This document shows, in pieces, positions 6,935 to 14,923 of a DNA stretch of 15,108 bases. Origin of the DNA: Acidobacteriota bacterium. Lineage in GTDB: Bacteria > Acidobacteriota > Thermoanaerobaculia > UBA5066. The position numbers were made by a program, and so were the translations under genes. The number at the start of each line of letters is the position of its first letter. Positions within the stretch are counted from its first letter, which is position 1. Below the pieces are notes generated by a model that saw only the letters and a program-made list of their open reading frames with translations, did no database searches and was not told the DNA's origin. The stretch spans positions 1-15,108 of the forward strand of contig JAEUQS010000501.1 of assembly GCA_016789625.1 (NCBI GenBank). Reading direction: 5' to 3'.

Positions 6935-7861
6935 CCGAGCACGCGCCGCCTTCTTCCCTGGCTCCTGGCCGGAGCCTGGTCCCTTTCGCTCGCTTCCCTC
7001 CACGCCGCGCCACCCCTCGTGACGTTCACGAGCGTGCCCGAGGTCGTCGGGCCGGGCCTCATCTCGACGTCGAAACCCGAGGTGCGCATTGCCGTGAGCC
7101 CCGATGGCATGCGCCGGCTCTGGGGAACCATTGGCTGGGAGGGCGGGCCCGGCGGCTGGGACATCTGGGGCTCGGCGCTCGCGAACGGGGTGTGGTCGGC
7201 GCCGGCGCCCGTGTCGTTCAACACGCCGTCGAAGGAGTTCGACCCCTCTTTCGCGCCGGACGGCCGCGGCGTCTACTTCTTCTCGAACCGCCCCGGCGGC
7301 GCGGGCGGCGACGACCTCTACTTCGTGCCTCTGGATCCCGTGGCCGGCCTCTACGGCTCGCCCGTGAACCTGGGCCCCTCGGTCAACGGCTCGAAGGACG
7401 AGTGGGCGCCCGTGGTGAGCGCGGACGGCCGATACCTCCTCTTCGCGAGCGACAGCCGCGGAGGCCTGGGCCTGCACGACCTCTATGTGGCGGAACGCCT
7501 GAAGAAGGGCGCCGTGGAGAGCTGGGGCAAGACCCGCGCGCTCAAGGGCCTGAACTCGAAGGACGACGACTTCGATGCCGCCTGGCTGTCCGACGGGAAG
7601 ACGATCGTCTTCTCGCGCAAGGCCGAGACGAGCGAGGAGATGCGGCTCTTCGTGAGCCGCGCGCTGGGCGCCGTGGATGGCACGTACACGCCTCCGATGC
7701 CGCTCGGGAGCCCCATCAACCGGGAGGGCGGCATGAGCCTCGGACCGTCCGTCACGGCCGCCGAGCCGGGCGCGCTCTACTTCACGTCGGTGTCCGCGAC
7801 ACCCGCGTCGGCGCCGGGCCTTCTCGACATCTTCCGGGTGACCTACACCCTGGCGCCCTGA
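6932..7861 (+). CDS. Exported PD40/WD40-like beta-propeller protein
   Basis: A 309-residue protein with a clear signal peptide: RR at 5-6, a hydrophobic core LLPWLLAGAWSLSLASL, and a likely cut after HAA (residue 26). The mature part has repeated blades of the PD40 type (WD40-like propeller, as in TolB). These are DPSFAPDGRGVYFFSNRPGG (104-123), APVVSADGRYLLFASDSRGG (159-178), DAAWLSDGKTIVFSRK (215-230) and GPSVTAAEPGALYFTSVS (271-288). Each is a variation on D/P-x-SPDG-x-x-hydrophobic-F-x-S, and DLYFV or DLYV follows the first two. It is expected in the periplasm or outside the cell, where such propellers bind proteins or glycans; the partner is unknown. ATG 6932 is the only start that gives the signal peptide. 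The gene begins 35 bp after the rhodanese gene on the same strand, so read-through from the padR operon is possible. Confidence 0.85.
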   Translation: MPSTRRLLPWLLAGAWSLSLASLHAAPPLVTFTSVPEVVGPGLISTSKPEVRIAVSPDGMRRLWGTIGWEGGPGGWDIWGSALANGVWSAPAPVSFNTPSKEFDPSFAPDGRGVYFFSNRPGGAGGDDLYFVPLDPVAGLYGSPVNLGPSVNGSKDEWAPVVSADGRYLLFASDSRGGLGLHDLYVAERLKKGAVESWGKTRALKGLNSKDDDFDAAWLSDGKTIVFSRKAETSEEMRLFVSRALGAVDGTYTPPMPLGSPINREGGMSLGPSVTAAEPGALYFTSVSATPASAPGLLDIFRVTYTLAP

Positions 7862-7887
7862 AGCGCAGGGGAGTGATACTTCATTCC

Positions 7888-8451
7888 ATGCTTTTCGAAG
7901 GACCCGCGATCTTCCCCGAGGAGTATCTGGAGGAGCTCTGTCCGCCGCCCCTGGCGGCGGTTCTCCGGAAACGGAATGGCTGGCTCACGGCGGACGGCCT
8001 CCACGTGCGGGGCGTGTGTCTCGAGCCGCGATGGCATTCGCTGGACTTCGCCTGGAGGAAGGAAGCCTTCCACAGGCGCTATACGCTGCGCCGCATGGAC
8101 GTCCCCTTCGCGCAGAACTGTGTCGGGGACCAGTTCATTCTGCGGGACCAGAGGGTCCACCGGCTCTGGGCCGAGACGGGTCACCTGGACGATCTCGGGT
8201 GCGACCTCCCCTCGTTCCTGGGAAACCCCGGGGCGCATCTCGAGACCCGATACCTGAAGCTCCTCGGAAAGCCCCTCGAGCCGGGGCAGCTTCTCTCCGT
8301 CTATCCGTTCCGTTGCAGCGCGCAGGCCGAAGCCGGCGTCTCCGTGCGCGCGATTCCAGCGCTCGAGGTCATCGCGTTCAACGCGGATCTCTACAAGCAG
8401 ATCGGCGACCTGCCCCGCGGCACGCGCATTCAGGTGAAGATCACCGAGTAG
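7888..8451 (+). CDS. SUKH (SMI1/KNR4-like) family protein
   Basis: A 187-residue soluble protein without signal peptide or membrane helix. It begins with FPEEYLEELCPPPLAAVLRK (residues 9-28), followed by NGWLTADGLHVRG. The centre DVPFAQNCVGDQFILRDQRV (71-90), then HRLWAETGHLDDLG and LPSFLG, matches the SMI1/KNR4 (SUKH) fold pattern of a core strand GDQF followed by a ligand-like strand and the LxxFL helix. The recognition is by pattern only and not certain. Many bacterial SUKH proteins are immunity proteins against polymorphic toxins, but no toxin gene is visible here, so a housekeeping or orphan-immunity role is equally possible. ATG 7888 is chosen; AGGGGAG lies rather far upstream (about 14 bases). 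GTG 7873 is in frame but directly abuts that motif. The gene starts 26 bp after the propeller gene and ends before a strong hairpin. Confidence 0.7.
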   Translation: MLFEGPAIFPEEYLEELCPPPLAAVLRKRNGWLTADGLHVRGVCLEPRWHSLDFAWRKEAFHRRYTLRRMDVPFAQNCVGDQFILRDQRVHRLWAETGHLDDLGCDLPSFLGNPGAHLETRYLKLLGKPLEPGQLLSVYPFRCSAQAEAGVSVRAIPALEVIAFNADLYKQIGDLPRGTRIQVKITE

Positions 8452-8467
8452 GACACCGTGCTCGCGT

Positions 8468-8501
8468 CGTGATCTGCCGCGGTCTCCCACGGCAGATCAC
8501 G
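8468..8501. terminator. Bidirectional hairpin between convergent genes
   Basis: CGTGATCTGCCG (8468-8479) and CGGCAGATCACG (8490-8501) are perfect 12-bp inverted repeats around a 10-base loop. With a single bulged T the stem extends by GCG/CGC. It sits in the 62-bp gap between the SUKH gene stop (8451, plus) and the stop of the IPTL-CTERM gene (8514, minus), where a shared terminator is expected. Neither side has a T-run, so it may act as a non-canonical terminator or as a 3'-end stabiliser. Confidence 0.75.
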
Positions 8502-8513
8502 CGCGGACTCCGC

Positions 8514-10961
8514 TCACTTCCTGAGGACGAGCACTCCGGCCAGCGCGACGAGGCCGGCCAGCAGGATGAGGCCCCACTCCGTGAGGGTGGGAATGGTGGA
8601 GAGCACGATTCCCACGACGACCGAGTAGGGGTTGCTCGCGGAGCAGCCCGCCGCATCGGTCGCGGTGATCGTGAACGAGGCGGACGTGGGGCCTGTGGGC
8701 GTGCCCGAGATGAGCGCGGTGGTCGGGCCGCTCGAGGTGAGGGTCAGGCCGGCCGGCAGCGCTCCGGAGGTGACGCTGAACGTGTAAGGCGCCGTGCCGC
8801 CGCTCGCGGTGAGCGTCTGGCTGTACGGGATGCCGGCCGTCATCACGGCCAGAGAGGTGGGGGAGATGGAGATGATCGGACAGCCGGCCTGACCCGAGTA
8901 CAGCCGCGATCCGAAGCAACCCGCCGAGTCGGTGGCCGTCACCGTGAAGGAGAAGCCGGCGGTCGAGGTGGGCGTGCCCGAGAGGAGAGCCGTCGACGTT
9001 CCGCTCGAGACGAGGGTCAGACCCGGCGGGAGAGACCCGCCCGTGACGCTGAACGTGTACGGCGCAGTGCCTCCGGCGGCCGTGAGCGTCTGACTGTAGG
9101 GCAGACCCGTGACTGGCGCGGGAAGGGTCGCCGGGGAGATCGAGATGACGGGACACGCGATGAGGCTCAGGTAGATGATCGATCCGAAGCAACCGGCCGC
9201 GTCGGTGGCCGTCAGCGTGAAGTTGAAGCCGCCGGACGCCGTGGGAATTCCCGAGAGGAGAGCGGTCGTGGGGCCGCTCGAGACGAGCGTCAGACCCGGC
9301 GGGAGAGCTCCGGCGGTGATGCTGAACGTGTAGGGTGCCGTGCCGCCGCTCGCCGTGATCGTCTGACTGTAGAGCACGCCGGCCACCGTGGCGGGGAGAA
9401 CCTGCGGCGAGAGCGAGATGATGGGACAGATCGCGGGGTTGATGATGATGGTATAGGGCCGGTCACCGAAGCAGCCGACGGAGTCCGTCGCGCGAACGGT
9501 GAACGTGAAGCTCCCAGCCTGCGTCGGGGTTCCGCTGATCAGGCCCGTTGCCGGGGCGAGCGAAAGTCCCGGCGGGAGGGAGCCCGTGAGGAGGCCGTAC
9601 GTGTAGGGCGGCGTGCCGCCCGTGGCCGTGATGGCCTGACTGTAGAGCTGGCCCAGGGTCCCGTTGGGCAGCGTCGCCGGCGAGAGCGAGATGACCGGGC
9701 AGTTCACCTGTGCGGTGTAGAGCCGGCTTCCGAAACAGAGCGCGGAGTCGGTGGCCGTCACGGTGAACGAGAACGCGCCCGAAGAGGTCGGTGTGCCCGA
9801 GAGGAGAGCCGTCGACGGTCCGCTGGGAACCAGCGTCAGGCCCGGAGGCAGAGCTCCCGAGGTGATCGTGAACACGTAGGGGGGCGTGCCGCCCGAGGCC
9901 GTGATCGTCTGGCTGTAGAGCGAGCCGGCGACGGCCGGGGGGAGCGTCGCGGGGGAGACGAGAATCGTCGGACACGCGGGGGCGTTGATGACGATGGTGT
10001 AGACCTGCGATCCGAAGCAGTTGTTCGCGTCGGTCGCCCGCACCGTGAACGTGAAGCTGCCGGTCGTCGTCGGCGTGCCGGAGAGGAGGCCCGTGGACGG
10101 CGCGAGCGTGAGGCCGGGAGGCAGGGACCCGGAGATCAGCGTGAACGTGTAGGGCGCCGCGCCTCCGGTCGCCGAGATGGTCTGGCTGTACGGGGTACCC
10201 ACGGAGCCGTTGGGCAGAGCCGCGGGGGAGACGACGATCGGGCTGCACGCGGGGCACACGGCCGCGTTGTTCGTGTCGAGCGTGACGGCGCCGTTGCGCG
10301 CCAGGGCGCGTCCCGAAAGGGACGCTCCGGTCGTGAGCGTGATGCTCGCGAGCGCGAGGACGTTGCCCGCGAAGGCCGTGGCGGTACCGAAGGTCGCCGA
10401 GCTGCCGATCTGCCAGAAGATGCTGCAGTTCGAGCCCCCGTTGATCACGAGAACCCGCGAGTTGCTCGCCGTGGTGAGAGTGCTCCCGATCTGGAAGATG
10501 AAGACGGCGTTCGGATCGCCCTGCGCGTCCAGCGTGAGCGTCCCCGTGAGCTGGGCCGAGGTCGAGAAGCGGTACACGGCAGGGGTCAGGGTGAGCCCAC
10601 CGAGATCCTGGCCCGTGAGGTCCGTGTTGAAGGCCTGCCCCGCGACGAAGTTGTAGGCGGTGGTGAGGTCGCTTTGCGCCTGCTGGGCGACGGCGTCGTT
10701 GATGTGGATCGTGCCGCCGGTGACCGTGCCCGGCGGGAAGCCCGTCACCGCGGTACCGGGGGCGACTCCGAGGTCTCCGATGATCGTCGTCGCGCCCGTG
10801 TTCGTGACGGTCGAACCGGCCAGGACCGCGAAGGTCGCGGCTTGTCCGAGCGGGGGAGCCGTCTGACCGAGGCCCGGTGAGGGTGCGCACAGGAGAGCGG
10901 TCAGGCCGACGAATGCCAGAGCCGTCCGATAGGACCGGGGGGAGCAGTCCGGATTTTTCAT
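8514..10961 (-). CDS. Exported DUF3494 protein with six Ig-like repeats and IPTL-CTERM sorting tail
   Basis: An 815-residue exported protein. The signal peptide (residues 1 to about 33: ALAFVGLTALLCAPSPGLGQ) is followed by a near-consensus DUF3494 ice-binding-like domain (about 36-236: LGQAATFAVLAGSTVTNTG, GDLGVAPGTAVTGFPPGTV, TLTLDAQGDPNAVFIFQIGS, GRALARNGAVTLDTN). Six He_PIG-type Ig-like repeats of about 91 residues follow (236-785), each with LPPGL or a close variant, SGTPT-like turns and YSQT. The tail is IPTLTEWGLILLAGLVALAG plus VLVLRK, an IPTL-CTERM signal (motif, helix, basic end) recognised by an exosortase-type enzyme. It should be processed and anchored or released at the cell surface. 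DUF3494 proteins bind ice in cold-living microbes, but here an adhesin role is as likely. ATG 10961 is chosen for the signal peptide, although only a weak GAAAG lies upstream. The open frame extends further upstream to 11114, probably untranslated. Confidence 0.92.
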   Translation of the reverse strand: MKNPDCSPRSYRTALAFVGLTALLCAPSPGLGQTAPPLGQAATFAVLAGSTVTNTGATTIIGDLGVAPGTAVTGFPPGTVTGGTIHINDAVAQQAQSDLTTAYNFVAGQAFNTDLTGQDLGGLTLTPAVYRFSTSAQLTGTLTLDAQGDPNAVFIFQIGSTLTTASNSRVLVINGGSNCSIFWQIGSSATFGTATAFAGNVLALASITLTTGASLSGRALARNGAVTLDTNNAAVCPACSPIVVSPAALPNGSVGTPYSQTISATGGAAPYTFTLISGSLPPGLTLAPSTGLLSGTPTTTGSFTFTVRATDANNCFGSQVYTIVINAPACPTILVSPATLPPAVAGSLYSQTITASGGTPPYVFTITSGALPPGLTLVPSGPSTALLSGTPTSSGAFSFTVTATDSALCFGSRLYTAQVNCPVISLSPATLPNGTLGQLYSQAITATGGTPPYTYGLLTGSLPPGLSLAPATGLISGTPTQAGSFTFTVRATDSVGCFGDRPYTIIINPAICPIISLSPQVLPATVAGVLYSQTITASGGTAPYTFSITAGALPPGLTLVSSGPTTALLSGIPTASGGFNFTLTATDAAGCFGSIIYLSLIACPVISISPATLPAPVTGLPYSQTLTAAGGTAPYTFSVTGGSLPPGLTLVSSGTSTALLSGTPTSTAGFSFTVTATDSAGCFGSRLYSGQAGCPIISISPTSLAVMTAGIPYSQTLTASGGTAPYTFSVTSGALPAGLTLTSSGPTTALISGTPTGPTSASFTITATDAAGCSASNPYSVVVGIVLSTIPTLTEWGLILLAGLVALAGVLVLRK
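8607..10256 (-). repeat. Six tandem Ig-like (He_PIG) coding repeats, about 273 bp each
   Basis: Six diverged in-frame repeats span residues about 236-785 of the IPTL-CTERM protein. Each begins with a Cys (CPACSP, CPTILVSP, CPVISLSP, CPIISLSP, CPVISISP, CPIISISP). A Y-SQT/A motif, G-TAPYTF-like strand, GLTL, LLSGTPT and a second Cys near the end (such as AGCFGSR) follow. The repeats differ at many positions, so they are old protein-domain duplications and not recent DNA slippage. Confidence 0.9.
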
Positions 10962-10990
10962 TGTAGGACTTTCACAAAAGCAGGATCTAC

Positions 10991-11029
10991 GCACCGGACC
11001 CTGAGACTCTGAATCTCTGGAAGCGGTGC
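10991..11029 (-). promoter_or_regulatory. Structured leader hairpin upstream of the IPTL-CTERM gene
   Basis: In the 152-bp gap between the kinase gene (ends 11114) and the surface-protein start (10961) lies a symmetric stem. Outer arms GCACCG/CGGTGC (10991-10996 and 11024-11029) are followed by a 3x3 internal loop. Inner arms CCTGAGA/TCTCTGG (11000-11006 and 11014-11020) have one mismatch and close a 7-base loop. It starts about 30 bases before the ATG. It could terminate the kinase transcript (no immediate T-run; CTTTTG occurs about 10 bases later) or be a 5'-UTR control element. No known riboswitch was recognised, nor any clear promoter in the rest of the gap. Confidence 0.45.
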
Positions 11030-11113
11030 CTGATCGAAAGAGAGCGAACGCGAACCCTGGCAGGTGACGAGACGCCTTTCTCGGAGGACTTCGAAGCCGC
11101 AAGGCCCGTGCCA

Positions 11114-14100
11114 CTACGGAAGGTCGAGCACCTCGCGCACTTTCCTCAGCAGGGCGTCCGGGGAGAACGGCTTCTGCAGGAAAGGTAGACCGGCATCCAG
11201 GATCCCGTGCCTCACGACGGCCTCGTCGGTGTAGCCCGAGATGATGAGGACTCGCGCCGCGGGAGCGAGGCTCGGCAGGAGCCTGAGGAGCTCACCCACG
11301 CGCAGGCCGGGCATCACGCCGTCGGTGACGATGATGTCGGGGCGGAGGGCGTCGCTCTGGAGGTGCTTCAGCGCCGCGTCGCCGTTGGATGCGTCGACGA
11401 CGTCGTAGCCGGCGGATTCCAGGGTTCTGCGGATGAGCCGCCGGAGCATCTCCTCGTCCTCGACGAGGAGGACCCGCTCGGTGCCTCGTGGCGACGTCGT
11501 CCTGCCGGACTGTATGGCGCCCGCCGGCGGGGCCTGAACGATCGGGAGGTGGATCTTGAACGACGTCCCGAGCCCGACCTCCGAGTAGACCCAGATGTAC
11601 CCCTTCCACTGCTTCACGATGCCGTAGACGGTCGCGAGCCCCAGCCCGGTTCCTCTACCGATCTCCTTGGTGGTGAAGAAGGGCTCGAAGATCCGGGCCT
11701 TCGTCGCCTCGTCCATGCCGCAGCCCGAATCGCTCACGGCGATCGACACGTAGTTCCCGGGGACGACGTCGGCATGCTCCCTCTGGTAGTCGCCGTTGAG
11801 ATGCACGACCTCCGTCTCGATGGTGAGCTTGCCGCCATCGGGCATCGCATCGCGGGCGTTCACGGCGAGGTTCAGGATCACCTGCTCGATCTGTCCCGGG
11901 TCCGTCTCCACCAAGCCCAGGGGTTTCGAAAGACGCGTGACGAGCTCGATGTCCTCCCCGATCAGCCGCCTGAGCATCCGGTCCATTCCGGCGGCGATCG
12001 TGTTCACGTCGACGAGGGCGCGCGCCACGACCTGCTTGCGGCTGAACGTCAGGAGCTGGCTGGTGAGGCTCGCAGCGCGCTCACCGGCCAGGCGGATCTC
12101 CTCGATCTCCTCGCGGAGACCGGGTTCCTCGATCTGTGAGAGGAGGAGCTCACTGTAGCCGAGGATGGCCGTGAGGATGTTGTTGAAATCGTGGGCGACG
12201 CCGCCCGCGAGCTGACCCACGGCCTCCATTTTCTGCGCATGCCGCAGCTGATCCTCGAGCAGCTTCTTCTCCGAGACGTCCCGCCCGACGCCGAAGATCG
12301 ACGTGACCTTCGCCGATTCGTCCCGCAGCGCGACGACCAGGAGGTCCATGGTCCCCAGGGTCCCGCCTTTTCGCAGGAAGGGGACCTCACCCGACCAGGT
12401 GCCCCGCTCCACCGCGGTCTGGATGACGAGGCCCGCGTTCGCTTCGCTTTCCGCGGGAACGAGGAAGTCGAACGTCCGCCCGAGAGCCTCCATGCGCTTG
12501 TGGCCGTAGACGCGCTCCGCTCCGCGGTTCCAGTAGACGATCCGGTGGGTGACCGGGTCCATAGCGGAAACCGCGTCGTTGAGGTTGTCCAGAATCTGCG
12601 CCTGCAGCGCGAGGGCCTCCTCGGCCTCCCTGCGTCTCATGAACTGCGCGATCTGGCTGCCGATGCCCTCGAACATCTTCAGGAGCCGGGGATCGGGCTC
12701 GCGCCGGGCGCGACTGTAGAGCTCCAGAACGGCGAGGACCTGCCCTTGTGCGATCACGGGGAAGGCGCAGGCCGAGCGGAGCGCCGCATTCGCCGCAAGG
12801 AGCTTCCTCGGAAAGTTGTCGTCGGCGGACAGATCCTCGATCCATACGGCGGCTGCCTCGGCCCAGACCCGTCCGGGCAGTCCTTCGCCCGAGTGGAGCG
12901 TCATCGTCGCGGCCACCTGGCGGAAGGAAGCGGTTCCCTCGGCCTCTCCCCAGGATCGTCGGGGATGCAGCATTCCGCCCGATCTGACGTAGAAGGTCGC
13001 CACGTCCCAGCCCAGGTTGCGTCCCAGGCTCTCGAGGAGCCGGGGCAGGGCCGCATCGATACTGTCCGAGTCGGCGAGAACGTTCGTGACGTCGGCATGG
13101 GCGCGCAGTCGCTGCTCGGTACGCTTGGATTCCGACGCGTCGAAAAACGACAGCTCGAGGACGCCGCCATCCGCGCCGCGGTCCACGAGGCTCGCGTTCA
13201 CGTGGAGCCAGATCGGGGCTCCGGTCCCGGTTCGGCTTTCGTGCTCGAAGGCGACGGCTTCTCCCGTATCCGGAATGCGTGCGACGAGCGCTTCCCGGTC
13301 TGCCAGCGCACGGGCATCGGGGCGCGCCGCCGTCGCCAGGAGGTCGGCGTTCGAGGCGAAGCCCAGCATGCGCAGGGCGGCGGGGTTCATCTCGATGGGG
13401 CTGCCGTCACGGTTCAGCCGCGCCACGCCCGCGAGGTTGCGCTCGAAGAGCGTGCGGTACCGGGTCTCCGAAACCGAAAGAAGAGAGAGAGTCCGGGCCA
13501 GGGTCAGAGCCTGTTGGAGCTGATGGGCGAGCGTCCGGCCGAACTCGAGCCACGAGTCGTCTGTGAGCGGGATCGAATCGGACGCGAAAACGAGGATGGC
13601 GCCCGGCTCCCCTGGCTGGTTGGCGAGCGGCACCAGGAGGAGAGAGTCGTTCGAGAGCCGTTCCAACACGGCCCGCGCGCCGGGTGGGGCCGTTTCGCGA
13701 CGAAACGCGACGGGTTTCCCCCCCGAAAGGACCCTCCCGAAGAGCGCCTCGTTGGAGAAGACCGTCTCGGCGGCCCGGCGGTGAGCTTCCTCGAGCTGGC
13801 TCTCGGGATGAAGCCGCAAGCCCGACGGACCGTCGAGGTACAGGAGGCCCGTCGTGAGACGCGTGGCGGCGAGGGCGTGCACGAGGGCCTTCGCGAGGAG
13901 GGCGGTGGGCTCGACCGCCGCGCTCGCGAGCTCGCCGAGACCCTCCACCACCGCCAGCGTCGCCGCGTGCAGCGCCGAGCGCTGGAGGAGCTCCGCGTTC
14001 GACGCGAGCTGGCGCCCCAGCTGCCACACGAGGCGCTCCCGATACGCGGCCTCGAGCGACGGGGCGTCGATGGGCACGGGCGCCGGGACACCTGCGGCGC

Positions 14101-14923
14101 GACTCTCCCAGGCCTCGGTCAGCGCTTCGATGGCGCGCTCGAGCCCCGGCGTGCGGGACACCATCGCATCCGCCCCCACACGCCGGGCGAGCTGCCGGTC
14201 GGCATCCTCCACATACGACGCCGACACGAGCACGATGGGTATCGCCGCCAGTACGGGATCCGCCCGCAGGGCCAGGCAAAGCTGGAAGCCGTCCATGCCA
14301 GGCATCAGGATGTCCGAGAGCACCGCGTCGGGCGGCTCCCGGCGGGCCTCGGCGAGGGCGGACTCCGGAGCGGAGTGCATGGAGACGACGAAACCCGCGA
14401 GGCGGAGCCGAGCTTCGGCGAGCTTGCGGTTGAGCGCCTCGTCGTCGATGACGAGGACCCGCCGGCCCTTGCCCACGTCTCCCGCGTTCGGGACTTCACC
14501 ACTGCCGTCGCTCGGGTCCGCCTCCGGGTCGGGCGGCTCCCTCGGCGGGCGAGGGGGAGGCGCGAGGAACCCCACGACCGTCCTCGCCAGCGCGCGCGTA
14601 TCGAACGGCTTCGTGATGTACCCGTCGCAGCCCGCGCTCCGGGCCTTCTCATCGTCGCCCTTCATCGCGTAAGCCGTGAGCGCGAGGACGGGAATCCCGC
14701 TGGTCGCCGGATCGGCCTTCAGCTGCCGGGTCAGCTCGAGGCCGTCCATGCCCGGCAGCTGGATATCCATGAGGATGAGGCCGGGACGCGCGGTCGCGAT
14801 CGACGCGAGCGCCTCGACGGCGTCAGTCGCCGTGGTGACCTCGTAGCCTTCGCCCTCGAGGATCACCCTGGCGAGCTTGAGGTTCGCGGGGCTGTCGTCG
14901 ACGACGAGGACTCTAGAGAGCAT
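11114..14923 (-). CDS. Hybrid sensor histidine kinase with three receiver domains
   Basis: A 1269-residue protein without membrane helices, so a cytoplasmic sensor. In order: REC1 (about 1-120; D9 D10, phospho-site D53, T83, K105), a Pro/Asp-rich linker (121-152), and REC2 (154-275; D160 D161, D204, S234, but R257 where Lys is conserved). Then GAF (about 325-472), PAS (487-600), GAF (607-765), PAS (770-888) and HisKA (about 895-965, with H911 in GGVAHDFNN). HATPase_c (1008-1127) has the N box [16 protein letters not shown] and [12 protein letters not shown]3 (1149-1266) has D1156, D1201, S1229 and K1251. H911 should phosphorylate D1201, and REC1 probably receives phosphate from a partner kinase. 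Ligands of the GAF/PAS domains are unknown. ATG 14923 follows GGGAG by 6 bases and overlaps the upstream kinase gene by 11 bp, so the two proteins likely form one phosphorelay. The surface-protein gene lies downstream. Confidence 0.94.
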   Translation of the reverse strand: MLSRVLVVDDSPANLKLARVILEGEGYEVTTATDAVEALASIATARPGLILMDIQLPGMDGLELTRQLKADPATSGIPVLALTAYAMKGDDEKARSAGCDGYITKPFDTRALARTVVGFLAPPPRPPREPPDPEADPSDGSGEVPNAGDVGKGRRVLVIDDEALNRKLAEARLRLAGFVVSMHSAPESALAEARREPPDAVLSDILMPGMDGFQLCLALRADPVLAAIPIVLVSASYVEDADRQLARRVGADAMVSRTPGLERAIEALTEAWESRAAGVPAPVPIDAPSLEAAYRERLVWQLGRQLASNAELLQRSALHAATLAVVEGLGELASAAVEPTALLAKALVHALAATRLTTGLLYLDGPSGLRLHPESQLEEAHRRAAETVFSNEALFGRVLSGGKPVAFRRETAPPGARAVLERLSNDSLLLVPLANQPGEPGAILVFASDSIPLTDDSWLEFGRTLAHQLQQALTLARTLSLLSVSETRYRTLFERNLAGVARLNRDGSPIEMNPAALRMLGFASNADLLATAARPDARALADREALVARIPDTGEAVAFEHESRTGTGAPIWLHVNASLVDRGADGGVLELSFFDASESKRTEQRLRAHADVTNVLADSDSIDAALPRLLESLGRNLGWDVATFYVRSGGMLHPRRSWGEAEGTASFRQVAATMTLHSGEGLPGRVWAEAAAVWIEDLSADDNFPRKLLAANAALRSACAFPVIAQGQVLAVLELYSRARREPDPRLLKMFEGIGSQIAQFMRRREAEEALALQAQILDNLNDAVSAMDPVTHRIVYWNRGAERVYGHKRMEALGRTFDFLVPAESEANAGLVIQTAVERGTWSGEVPFLRKGGTLGTMDLLVVALRDESAKVTSIFGVGRDVSEKKLLEDQLRHAQKMEAVGQLAGGVAHDFNNILTAILGYSELLLSQIEEPGLREEIEEIRLAGERAASLTSQLLTFSRKQVVARALVDVNTIAAGMDRMLRRLIGEDIELVTRLSKPLGLVETDPGQIEQVILNLAVNARDAMPDGGKLTIETEVVHLNGDYQREHADVVPGNYVSIAVSDSGCGMDEATKARIFEPFFTTKEIGRGTGLGLATVYGIVKQWKGYIWVYSEVGLGTSFKIHLPIVQAPPAGAIQSGRTTSPRGTERVLLVEDEEMLRRLIRRTLESAGYDVVDASNGDAALKHLQSDALRPDIIVTDGVMPGLRVGELLRLLPSLAPAARVLIISGYTDEAVVRHGILDAGLPFLQKPFSPDALLRKVREVLDLP

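Noticed and set aside
6922..8451. One long frame starting at ATG 6922 that would fuse unrelated sequence to the SUKH protein
   Set aside because: Its first two thirds are Arg-rich out-of-frame translation of the propeller gene. Only the part from 7888 resembles a protein family.
8607..10256. Repeat array considered as CRISPR or recent tandem duplication
   Set aside because: The unit is about 273 bp, in frame and diverged, and encodes Ig-like domains. There are no short identical repeats with unique spacers.
8016..10880. 954-codon open frame on the plus strand, antisense to the IPTL-CTERM gene
   Set aside because: The translation is low-complexity Arg/Gly/Glu-rich with no domain. It mirrors the tandem repeats of the real minus-strand gene and also runs over the SUKH gene and the terminator hairpin.
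10962..11114. N-terminal extension of the IPTL-CTERM protein to 11114
   Set aside because: It would place about 50 polar residues before a well-formed signal peptide, and the region forms a hairpin and abuts the kinase stop. ATG 10961 is the sensible start.
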